Positions 54,352-61,830 of a DNA stretch of 64,000 bases are shown one piece after another (positions within the stretch are counted from its first letter, which is position 1; each line of letters starts with the position of its first letter). Both the position numbers and the translations under genes were made by a program. Location of the stretch: positions 15,143 through 79,142 of the forward strand of contig NZ_JAYFFI010000009.1 of the NCBI RefSeq assembly GCF_036289405.1, written 5' to 3'. The notes beneath the pieces are model-generated. The model saw nothing but the letters and a program-made list of their open reading frames with translations. It was not told where the DNA came from and did no database searches. The stretch is from Pseudoramibacter faecis (GTDB lineage: Bacteria > Bacillota > Clostridia > Eubacteriales > Eubacteriaceae).

Positions 54352-55248
54352 TTACTCCTTGTCATACTTTGGAAAATCATCTTTAATCATTGTACCGCAC
54401 CCAGCCGCCGTAAATAATTCTAAAAGAATTGAGTGCTCGATGCGTCCATCCAAAATGTGCACGGATTTAACACCGCCTTCAATAGCATTCACTGCATTTT
54501 CTACTTTAGGAATCATCCCGCCGGAAATAACCCTTTGGCTAATTAAATCATACACTTCATGCGTGCCCAAACGCCCGATAATCGAATTGGGATCATCATG
54601 ATCCATATAGACCCCTTCGGTATCTGTCAAATAGATGAGTTTTTCGGCTTTAAGTTTTTTAGCAATGGCATAAGCAACATGGTCCGCATTGATATTATAC
54701 GTTTGTTTATTTCTGTCATAGCCGATTGGCGCGATTACCGGAACATAATCATTGCGAAGCATGTCCTGCAAAATAGCATCCTTTATCCGCGTAATCTCCC
54801 CAACATAACCAATATCTTTTCCATGGGACAACTTTTTCTTGACGCGCAGCATGCCGCCATCTTTTCCGGAAATCCCCACAGCATTGATGTCGCGATTTTG
54901 AAGTAATTGAACAATTTCTTTGTTGATTTTCCCACAAAGCACCATTTCTGCAACGCTCACCGTCTCTTTGCTGGTAACCCGAAGCCCGTCCATAAATTCA
55001 GATTGAATATCGAGCTGATCCAGCATTGACGAAATATCCTTCCCGCCGCCGTGCACCACAATGGGACGAATGCCCACCAATTTCATCAGTGCGATATCAT
55101 CCATCACCGAATATTTAATATCTTGGTCGTCCATAAAAGAACCGCCGTATTTGATTACAACCGTCTTATCACTGAACTCCCGGATATAGGGCAGCGCCTC
55201 GATTAGGGTATTGGCCTTTTCAATGTACTGGCTCATATTTTCAATCAT
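54352..55248 (-). CDS. argB: Acetylglutamate kinase
   Basis: A 298-residue amino-acid kinase. Motifs are VVIKYGGSFMDD (phosphate-binding Lys and Gly), VVHGGGKDIS, NINADHVAYAIAK and VISGGMIPKVENA. The longer N-terminal helix (MIENMSQYIEKANTLIEALPYI) is typical of the arginine-inhibited hexameric type, which fits feedback control by arginine. GAAGG precedes the ATG at 55248; an in-frame ATG follows at 55236. Confidence 0.95.
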   Translation of the reverse strand: MIENMSQYIEKANTLIEALPYIREFSDKTVVIKYGGSFMDDQDIKYSVMDDIALMKLVGIRPIVVHGGGKDISSMLDQLDIQSEFMDGLRVTSKETVSVAEMVLCGKINKEIVQLLQNRDINAVGISGKDGGMLRVKKKLSHGKDIGYVGEITRIKDAILQDMLRNDYVPVIAPIGYDRNKQTYNINADHVAYAIAKKLKAEKLIYLTDTEGVYMDHDDPNSIIGRLGTHEVYDLISQRVISGGMIPKVENAVNAIEGGVKSVHILDGRIEHSILLELFTAAGCGTMIKDDFPKYDKE

Positions 55249-55263
55249 GTTTCGCCTTCTTTC

Positions 55264-56496
55264 TTATGAACGGTAGTCACCGTTAATGTGCACATATTCG
55301 TGGGAAAGATCACATCCCCATGCCTTGGCCCGATAAATACCCATGCCCATATCAATCAGCACATCAATGTCTTTTTCAGACAAAATTTCTGCTGCCGCGG
55401 TCTCATTAAAGGCGACAGGTGTTCCCCCTTCAAGCAATTTTAATGAGCCGCGGGCGCTGCTAAATATAAGATTGATCGTATTCGGATCGAATTGAACGCC
55501 GGAAGCGCCGATTGAAGACAGCACGCGTCCCCAGTTAGCATCTTCACCATAAAACGCTGTTTTAACCAGGTTTGATTTTATTACCGCTTTGGCTAATAAT
55601 TTTGCTTCAAAAACCGATTCCGCGTTGATCACAGACACTTCAATAAACTTTGTCGCGCCTTCTCCATCACGGACGATTGATTTTGCAATGCGTTCATTAA
55701 CAGCATACAGCGCATTAAAAAACGAACCATATGCCTCCGATTCGGGATTATCGATGCAGGGAGTATCGGCCATGCCATTGGCCATCACCAAAACCGTGTC
55801 GTTGGTGCTCATATCGCCGTCCACCGACATCATATTATAGGTATCTTCCGTGATGATGCTGAGCATCTGCTGCAGACATTGCCGATCGATATTGGCATCC
55901 GTTGTCACAAAAGAAAGCATGGTTGCCATATTGGGACAAATCATCCCGGATCCCTTGGCCATCGCCCCGATTTTAACCGTCCTGCCTTCAATGTCTAATT
56001 CAACCGCCGCCGTTTTAGAAACCAGATCCGTTGTTAAGATCGCACGGCTCGCTGTGTCTGCACCTTCAACCGACAATCCGTCGACTAACGCAGGAACGGC
56101 ATCGGTGATTTTATTCACCGGCAGCAGAACGCCGATGACCCCCGTGGAAGACACGAACACCTGATCCGTTTCACAATTCAGAGCTGTTGCCACAATCTGT
56201 GCCTCATCACGGACATCCTGCAATCCCTTTTCTCCGGTGCAAGCATTGGCGTTGCCGCTGTTGACAATCACCGCTTTAATCGCGTTGCCTTCTGAGACAA
56301 TGCGGTTGTCCCAAAGAACCGGCGCTGCTTTAACCGCATTTTTAGTTGTGACAATCGCTGGAATCGCCGGCTTTTTGGAAACAATTAATGCGGTATCTAA
56401 TTGATCATTTTCTTTAAGCCCAGCCGCCACACCAAAAGCTTTGTAACCCTGCGGCGCTGTTATGCCGCCGTCAATCCATTTATATTTTTCACCCAT
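55264..56496 (-). CDS. argJ: Bifunctional ornithine acetyltransferase/N-acetylglutamate synthase
   Basis: A 410-residue self-cleaving enzyme. The cleavage site is in KGSGMICPNMATMLSF, where the Thr becomes the nucleophile of the beta chain. It transfers acetyl from acetylornithine to glutamate and can also start the cycle. The C-terminal LSHEYVHINGDYRS is the family ending. A single copy in this pathway implies the cyclic route. Confidence 0.95.
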   Translation of the reverse strand: MGEKYKWIDGGITAPQGYKAFGVAAGLKENDQLDTALIVSKKPAIPAIVTTKNAVKAAPVLWDNRIVSEGNAIKAVIVNSGNANACTGEKGLQDVRDEAQIVATALNCETDQVFVSSTGVIGVLLPVNKITDAVPALVDGLSVEGADTASRAILTTDLVSKTAAVELDIEGRTVKIGAMAKGSGMICPNMATMLSFVTTDANIDRQCLQQMLSIITEDTYNMMSVDGDMSTNDTVLVMANGMADTPCIDNPESEAYGSFFNALYAVNERIAKSIVRDGEGATKFIEVSVINAESVFEAKLLAKAVIKSNLVKTAFYGEDANWGRVLSSIGASGVQFDPNTINLIFSSARGSLKLLEGGTPVAFNETAAAEILSEKDIDVLIDMGMGIYRAKAWGCDLSHEYVHINGDYRS

Positions 56497-56515
56497 CGCG
56501 TGTGTCTCCTTAATA

Positions 56516-57565
56516 TTACACAGGATAATCCGAAATCAAATCTATCCCCGTCTTTTCTGGCAAATCAAACATCAGATTCATATTCTGCACCGCCTGGCCG
56601 GCCGCCCCTTTAATCAGATTATCAATGGCGCCCATCGCAATCACGCGATTCGTCCGCTGATCGACTTGAACACCGATATCGCAGAAATTGGTTCCTTTAA
56701 CCCACTTGGTATCTGGAATTCGTCCCTCTATTAAACGGACAAAATACTCATCACGATAAAAATCACGATAGAGCTGACGAATATCTTCCTCCGACATAGC
56801 CCTGCCCGCTTCGTTTAAACGCGCGTAGCAAACTGCCAAGATGCCGCGATTCATCGGCACCAGATTCGGTGTAAACAACAGCTGGACCGACTGGTGGCAC
56901 AAGGCCCCTAATTCCTGTTCGATTTCAGGCGTATGTCGGTGGGATGCCACCTTGTATGGTTTAATCGATTCTGTACATTCGCAAAACATATAGGGCAGCT
57001 GATCCGTTCGGCCGGCGCCGGTGACACCGGATTTCGCATCGATAATGATAGAGTCCGCATCAATAATTCCGGCTTGAACCAAAGGCGCCAGCGTTAAAAT
57101 GCTGCACGTGGTATAGCATCCGGGATTGCCGATCAGCTGCGCTTGTTTGATTGCCTCGCGATGCAGTTCCACTAATCCGTAAACCGCCTCGTTCATTACA
57201 GCTTGTCCATGGTGCTCCACCTGATACCACTGCTCATAAATATTCAGATCCTTCAATCTGAAATCCGCGCCGAGATCAATCACCTTCGTTTTTTCCAGCA
57301 CGTCCGGCGTCACTTGCTGAGAGGCAATGCCATGAGGAAGAGCCAGAAATACCACATCTGCCATTTCCGAAAGTTCTTTCAAAGAGCGATTGGTACAGAC
57401 TGCCTCGGAAATATGTTCATATAATGGATAGACTTCTTTTAATGGTTGTCCTTCATAAGATCGCGACCCCACCGAAATGATCTCAACTTTCGGATGTCGA
57501 GACAGCAGTCGAAGGAGCTCTTGCCCGGCGTATCCCGTTGCGCCAATAATTGCCGCTTTAATCAT
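56516..57565 (-). CDS. argC: N-acetyl-gamma-glutamyl-phosphate reductase
   Basis: A 349-residue NADPH-dependent reductase. N-terminal Rossmann motif IIGATGYAGQELLRLL, catalytic Cys in GNPGCYTTCSIL, and catalytic His in SHRHTPEIEQEL. I use the ATG at 57565, which has AGAGGTG upstream. The longer open frame to 57694 runs through the promoter and is untranslated. First gene of the argCJBD operon. Confidence 0.95.
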   Translation of the reverse strand: MIKAAIIGATGYAGQELLRLLSRHPKVEIISVGSRSYEGQPLKEVYPLYEHISEAVCTNRSLKELSEMADVVFLALPHGIASQQVTPDVLEKTKVIDLGADFRLKDLNIYEQWYQVEHHGQAVMNEAVYGLVELHREAIKQAQLIGNPGCYTTCSILTLAPLVQAGIIDADSIIIDAKSGVTGAGRTDQLPYMFCECTESIKPYKVASHRHTPEIEQELGALCHQSVQLLFTPNLVPMNRGILAVCYARLNEAGRAMSEEDIRQLYRDFYRDEYFVRLIEGRIPDTKWVKGTNFCDIGVQVDQRTNRVIAMGAIDNLIKGAAGQAVQNMNLMFDLPEKTGIDLISDYPV

Positions 57566-57665
57566 TTGTTTCACCTCTATTGAATATTGATGGGCATCGG
57601 CTCTTCCAAAATATACCGTTATGCGGCTTCTTTTAAAAGAACGGATTTTTTTAGCAACTTGTTGC

Positions 57666-57694
57666 ATTATACTCCACATATAATGAATAATCAA
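57666..57694 (-). promoter_or_regulatory. argCJBD promoter
   Basis: Minus strand TTGATT (57689-57694), 17 bp spacer, consensus TATAAT (57666-57671). An ArgR-like box at 57684-57697 covers the -35. Confidence 0.7.
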
Positions 57695-57697
57695 GCA
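57684..57697. promoter_or_regulatory. ArgR-like operator at argC
   Basis: TGAATAATCAAGCA fits the ARG-box core TGNATNNNNATNCA with one mismatch. It overlaps the argC -35. It shares the TGNATAATCA stretch with the box at argG. Confidence 0.5.
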
Positions 57698-57745
57698 TAA
57701 TTACGCATATTTATAAATTTATTCGTATATTATTTCATTTATTCC

Positions 57746-57774
57746 TTGATTTCTCCAAATCCATATTGTATAAT
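57746..57774 (+). promoter_or_regulatory. argGH promoter
   Basis: TTGATT (57746-57751), 17 bp spacer, consensus TATAAT (57769-57774), 35 nt before the argG start. Confidence 0.7.
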
Positions 57775-57780
57775 CATTCA
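57767..57780. promoter_or_regulatory. ArgR-like operator at argG
   Basis: TGTATAATCATTCA fits TGNATNNNNATNCA exactly and covers the argG -10. It should block RNA polymerase when arginine-bound ArgR binds. Confidence 0.6.
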
Positions 57781-57809
57781 CAGTTTAAATTAGTTCCAGG
57801 AGGAATCAC

Positions 57810-59042
57810 ATGTCTGAAAATAAAAAAGTCATCTTGGCTTATTCTGGCGGATTGGATACAACAACCATCGTGCCATGGCTGAAAGAAACTTACAATTATG
57901 ATGTAATCTGTGTTTGCGTGGATGTCGGACAAGGAAGAGAAACCGACGGGCTCGAAGAAAAAGCATTGAAAAGCGGTGCATCCAAATGCTACATTGTCAA
58001 TGTGATCGATGAATTTGTTGAGGAATACTGCTGGCCTGCCTTGAAGGCCGATGCTATTTACGAAAAAAAATATTTACTCGGAACGTCTCTCGCCCGGCCG
58101 CTAATTTCCAAAGTCCTCGTGGACTACGCGCACAAAGAAGGGGCTGAAGCCATCTGCCATGGCGCCACCGGCAAGGGCAACGACCAGGTTCGTTTCGAAC
58201 TGGGGATCGGTGCGCTGGATCCGCGGCTTAAAATCATTGCACCTTGGCGAGAATGGGATCTCCAGTCCCGGGAAGACTTGATGGACTTTTGTATCGAACA
58301 CGACATCAAAGTCAGCACCAGTCACGACCAGTCATACAGCCGTGACACCAATCTTCTGCACATGAGCCACGAGGGTTTGGAACTCGAAGACCCTGCTATC
58401 GAACCGAATTATAAACACATCCTCCGCGTGACCAACGCATTGGACGAAGCCCCGGACGAAGCCGAAGAAATTAAAATCGAATTTGCCAAAGGCGAACCCA
58501 TTGCCATCAATGATCAGAAAATGTCTCCCCGAGAAATTCTTGAAGTCTGCAATAAAATTGGCGGAAAACACGGGATTGGCGTCATCGATCTGATTGAAAA
58601 CCGCGTGGTCGGTATGAAATCCCGTGGGATTTATGAAACGCCGGGCGGCAGCATTTTATACCGTGCCCATGAAGAGCTCGAACACATGTGTCTCGATCGC
58701 GAAACTTTCGCTTTTAAAGAACAAGCTTCAGTCAAATTTGCCGAAATTGTCTATGGCGGTCAGTGGTTTACACCTCTGCGGGAAGCTTTATCAGCCTTTT
58801 TTGATGAAACGCAAAAAACCGTTACCGGTATCGTCAAACTAAAACTGTATAAGGGCAATATGATTTTGACTTATGTCACCTCTCCCTACTCGCTTTATAA
58901 CGCAGAAATCGCCAGCTTCACCACCGGCGATCTCTACAATCACAAAGACGCAGAAGGCTTTATCCATCTTTACGGTCTGCCGCTGCGCGTGCGAGCGCTA
59001 ATGCGCTTGAGCACTCAGGAAAAAGGTCAGGATATCGACTAA
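57810..59042 (+). CDS. argG: Argininosuccinate synthase
   Basis: A 410-residue ATP-dependent ligase joining citrulline and aspartate. N-terminal PP-loop-like AYSGGLDTTTIVPWLKE, CHGATGKGNDQVRFE, and SHDQSYSRDTNLLHMSHEG. AGGAGG precedes the ATG. First gene of argGH, divergent from argCJBD. Note that argF and carbamoyl phosphate synthase genes are not in the window. Confidence 0.96.
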   Translation: MSENKKVILAYSGGLDTTTIVPWLKETYNYDVICVCVDVGQGRETDGLEEKALKSGASKCYIVNVIDEFVEEYCWPALKADAIYEKKYLLGTSLARPLISKVLVDYAHKEGAEAICHGATGKGNDQVRFELGIGALDPRLKIIAPWREWDLQSREDLMDFCIEHDIKVSTSHDQSYSRDTNLLHMSHEGLELEDPAIEPNYKHILRVTNALDEAPDEAEEIKIEFAKGEPIAINDQKMSPREILEVCNKIGGKHGIGVIDLIENRVVGMKSRGIYETPGGSILYRAHEELEHMCLDRETFAFKEQASVKFAEIVYGGQWFTPLREALSAFFDETQKTVTGIVKLKLYKGNMILTYVTSPYSLYNAEIASFTTGDLYNHKDAEGFIHLYGLPLRVRALMRLSTQEKGQDID

Positions 59043-59076
59043 TCCTAAGCTTTGTAAATCTAAATAAGGAATTAAA

Positions 59077-60459
59077 ATGGCAAAAAAACTTTGGAGCGGT
59101 CGGTTTCAAAAAGGAACCGATGCGCTCACCGACGATTTTAACTCTTCCATCGCTTTCGATCAGCGGCTGTATCATCAGGATATTCGCGGCTCGATTGCCC
59201 ATGCTAAGATGCTCGGCAAGCAAAAGATCATCCCTGAGGATGACGCTGATCTGATTGTTAAAACCCTTCAGGAAATTCTTGAAGATATCAAAGTAGGCAA
59301 GATTACGTTCTCCATTGAAATGGAAGATATTCACATGAATATCGAAGCCCTATTGATCGACCGCATCGGGGACGTTGGCAAAAAACTCCATACTGGTCGG
59401 AGTCGAAACGACCAGGTCGCGACAGACATGCATCTTTATGTCAAAGACATCTGCGCGATCATCATCGATGACATTAAACAGCTGGCAACCACACTGCTCG
59501 ATCTGGCCTATGCCAACACGGAAACCATTATGCCGGGTTACACCCATCTGCAGCGAGCCCAGCCCATTACATTTGCCCATCATCTTCTGGCTTATGTGGA
59601 GATGCTAAAGCGCGACATTAAACGCTTCCGTCAGGTCATTGACATGGCCGATACGCTGCCGCTGGGCGCCAGCGCATTAGCCGCGACCACTTATCCGTTG
59701 GATCGGTACTTCGTGGCTGAACAGCTTCAATTTTCCGGCATTGCTCTCAACAGTCTGGACGCTGTTTCCGATCGTGATTTTTGCATTGATTTCCTGGAAG
59801 CCGTTTCCGTACTGATGATGCACCTCAGCCGTTTTTCGGAGGAAATTGTGCTTTGGAGTTCCGCCGAATTCCATTTTCTCACCCTTGATGATGCTTTTTC
59901 GACCGGCTCTTCTATTATGCCACAAAAAAAGAACCCCGACATTGCGGAGCTCGTTAGAGGCAAGACCGGACGGACCTATGGCGATCTCATCAGTCTTCTG
60001 ACCGTGATGAAAGGAATCCCCCTCGCCTACAACAAGGATATGCAGGAAGATAAAGAACCGATATTCGACGCTTTTGACACGGTGACCATCTGCTTGCGCA
60101 CTTTTGATAAAATGATAGGCACAGCGACCGTTAATGTTCAGGATATGCGCCGTGCAGCGGCCGGAGGCTTTTCTAACGCAACTGACGCTGCTGATTGGCT
60201 CGTCAAAAATGGTGTCCCCTTCCGCGATGCCCACGGCATCGTCGGCCAGCTCGTTTTTTATTGTATTGAGCATCAGAAAAACCTAGACGAATTAAGCCTT
60301 GAAGAATATCAAGCCATCGACCCTATTTTCAATAAAGAAATCTATGCCGCAATTAACCTCAACAATTGTGTCAATCAACGTAAAATTGTCGGCGGCCCTG
60401 CCAAAGCCACAGTAGAACGTGCCATTGCCATCAATCGTGGTCAAATCAAAAAATTATAA
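59077..60459 (+). CDS. argH: Argininosuccinate lyase
   Basis: A 460-residue fumarase/aspartase-superfamily enzyme releasing arginine and fumarate. KKLWSGRFQKGTD at the start, HTGRSRNDQVATDMHLY, TIMPGYTHLQRAQPITFAHH (catalytic His), and the signature TGSSIMPQKKNPD. The fumarate it makes could feed the fumarase at 7-8.4 kb. Followed by a weak hairpin. Confidence 0.96.
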   Translation: MAKKLWSGRFQKGTDALTDDFNSSIAFDQRLYHQDIRGSIAHAKMLGKQKIIPEDDADLIVKTLQEILEDIKVGKITFSIEMEDIHMNIEALLIDRIGDVGKKLHTGRSRNDQVATDMHLYVKDICAIIIDDIKQLATTLLDLAYANTETIMPGYTHLQRAQPITFAHHLLAYVEMLKRDIKRFRQVIDMADTLPLGASALAATTYPLDRYFVAEQLQFSGIALNSLDAVSDRDFCIDFLEAVSVLMMHLSRFSEEIVLWSSAEFHFLTLDDAFSTGSSIMPQKKNPDIAELVRGKTGRTYGDLISLLTVMKGIPLAYNKDMQEDKEPIFDAFDTVTICLRTFDKMIGTATVNVQDMRRAAAGGFSNATDAADWLVKNGVPFRDAHGIVGQLVFYCIEHQKNLDELSLEEYQAIDPIFNKEIYAAINLNNCVNQRKIVGGPAKATVERAIAINRGQIKKL

Positions 60460-60472
60460 CTATTTTTTATCT

Positions 60473-60500
60473 CGATGCATCCACATACATCTGCATCGGG
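60473..60500 (+). terminator. Weak hairpin after argH
   Basis: CGATGCA pairs with TGCATCG. Only a broken T-tract (ATTCTTTA) follows, so it may not be a strong terminator. Confidence 0.4.
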
Positions 60501-60511
60501 ATTCTTTACGG

Positions 60512-60562
60512 CAAAAAACACTAAAGCCATCCTTCCGTTTACAACGTTTTGGATGGCTTTAG
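60512..60562 (-). terminator. Terminator of the candidate ncRNA
   Basis: CTAAAGCCATCC (60521-60532) pairs perfectly with GGATGGCTTTAG (60551-60562), loop 18 nt. On the minus strand the stem is followed by TGTTTTTTGCC, and there is no T-run on the plus strand, so it acts on minus-strand transcription. Confidence 0.75.
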
Positions 60563-61019
60563 CACGCTTGTTCTGTTTCGGTTATACTCATGTGATTTTG
60601 GGACTCACCCCTTTATATTTATTTCAATAAATCTGGCTTTGTCCACGCTATCGTCTCTATAAGCGAATAGTCGCGGCTTTTTTTCAAAACCTGAAGTTCT
60701 TTTACTCATCTTTCCAGCTTTTCGAATAAATCTTCCGCTGTGAATAAAACTAATTTTATTCACGATTTATTCATCCGCTTGACTCGATTTGATCATTTTA
60801 ATCAAACTCCGATCAAACCATTTATCAAGCCTCTTTCAAAATTATGTTTCGAATACGCAAGTCACCAACTAAAAGATTTTCTATCTTCCCTTAGTGCCGT
60901 CTCACTATTACTCGATCAGACAAATGTCTGTTAAATCTTATGGATAAGAGAGTTCTTCGGTTTTGAATGACCTGAAACAGTGAACGCTTCTCGTTGCGTT
61001 TTGCTTCAATTTATTGATT
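60512..61019 (-). ncRNA. Candidate large structured non-coding RNA, class unidentified
   Basis: About 508 nt without a convincing gene. On the minus strand the promoter at 61026-61053 starts a transcript that ends at a 12-bp terminator stem followed by T6. Complementary segments are nested: CTGTTTC (60573-60579) with GAAACAG (60974-60980); TTCAAAACC plus GAAG (60683-60696) with CTTC plus GGTTTTGAA (60955-60967); GAATAAATC (60724-60732) with GATTTATTC (60764-60772) around a perfect 10-bp hairpin at 60740-60763; GCTTGA (60777-60782) with TCAAGC (60825-60830) around another hairpin; CTAAAAGAT (60869-60877) with ATCTT/TTAG (60883-60894); CAGAC/GTCTG (60917-60930); CTTAT/ATAAG (60937-60948); AACGC/GCGTT (60983-61000). 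RNase P and tmRNA hallmarks are absent. The longest minus-strand frame is 52 codons (GTG at 60763, no SD), so coding is unlikely. Could be OLE, GOLLD, ROOL-like or new. Confidence 0.6.
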
Positions 61020-61025
61020 ACTTAT

Positions 61026-61053
61026 ATTATAGCAGGTTTTTCGTGAATGTAAA
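61026..61053 (-). promoter_or_regulatory. Promoter of the candidate ncRNA
   Basis: Minus strand TTTACA (61048-61053), 16 bp spacer, TATAAT (61026-61031), with TGC directly before the -10 (extended -10). It is one of the strongest promoter-like sequences in the window. Confidence 0.7.
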
Positions 61054-61095
61054 GGTTTTATATTATTTTTATCAAATGAATCTCGAATCTTAATT

Positions 61096-61830
61096 TTACA
61101 TTTTTTCAATGTATTCATTTCTGGCCGTTTCCGGCGTCCAGTTCAAATTCAAAGTGCACCGATGAAGCCCCCAATCCAATGCGCTGCCTAAGCCCAATAC
61201 CGCAAATTGATTCAATTGCTCAATAACCTGGACCGGTTTTACTGTCGCTTGATCGATAAACTTTGTCTGCAAACCAAAAATAAGTGTATCAGATCTGATA
61301 TCCGCTGTTAATTTCTCAATAAAAGGTCGAATATTTTTTTCGATATATTTTCCTTTCTTATTTCGTTTTTGTATATTGATTTGCATTTGCTTCAAAAAAG
61401 TCTCAACGGCTTCTTCAACTGCTGGCGCACTAAACGCCCCCGGAACCGTTATGCAATATTCCGCGCCCTTAATCGCTGCCGTTAACGAGGGCACTTTGCC
61501 ATTCATCACCCAAGCTTCGATGATCATCAGCCCTTCCGGCATCGATCGATTAAATGCTTGAATAAAAATGTCCGGTTCCATCGTCTGTGTTAAAATCACA
61601 TCCCCATATTCGCAGTCCGATGTCATTCCGACCGGCATGGCTTGGCCAAAAGCCATCTTGGGATGAGCGTGAAACCCCCGAGAATAAGCCAAGGGAATCC
61701 CCGCCCTTCGAAATGCTCGCTGAAAGGCCGACTGCTGATCAAGATGGGATAAAAACCGCAGGGAAGTCCCCCGCCTAAATTTAAATCGCATGGTTATTTC
61801 GTTTTGTTGGGAATGATTCCGTTCAGCCAT
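61096..61830 (-). CDS. DUF2344 protein, TIGR03936 family, radical SAM-associated
   Basis: A 244-residue protein with RFKFRRGTSLRFLSHLDQQSAFQRAFRRAGIPLAYSRGFHAHPKMAFGQAMPVGMTSDCEYGD, a distinctive block of TIGR03936. It is almost always adjacent to the B12-binding/radical SAM protein found here directly upstream, and in some genomes fused to it. Starts at the ATG at 61830 with GGGTGG upstream, overlapping the upstream stop by 8 bp. Function unknown; a role in tRNA or ribosome modification has been guessed. Confidence 0.87.
   Translation of the reverse strand: MAERNHSQQNEITMRFKFRRGTSLRFLSHLDQQSAFQRAFRRAGIPLAYSRGFHAHPKMAFGQAMPVGMTSDCEYGDVILTQTMEPDIFIQAFNRSMPEGLMIIEAWVMNGKVPSLTAAIKGAEYCITVPGAFSAPAVEEAVETFLKQMQINIQKRNKKGKYIEKNIRPFIEKLTADIRSDTLIFGLQTKFIDQATVKPVQVIEQLNQFAVLGLGSALDWGLHRCTLNLNWTPETARNEYIEKM

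Noticed and set aside
59677..60273. 198-codon minus-strand frame over argH
   Set aside because: Antisense shadow of argH.
60605..60763. 52-codon minus-strand GTG frame in the same stretch
   Set aside because: Its start lies inside a perfect hairpin and has no SD. A frame of this length is not unusual by chance, but it is noted for proteomic checking.
60740..60934. 64-codon plus-strand frame in the gene-free stretch
   Set aside because: No SD, and it coincides with the nested hairpins of the candidate ncRNA. Its sequence shows no protein-like features.
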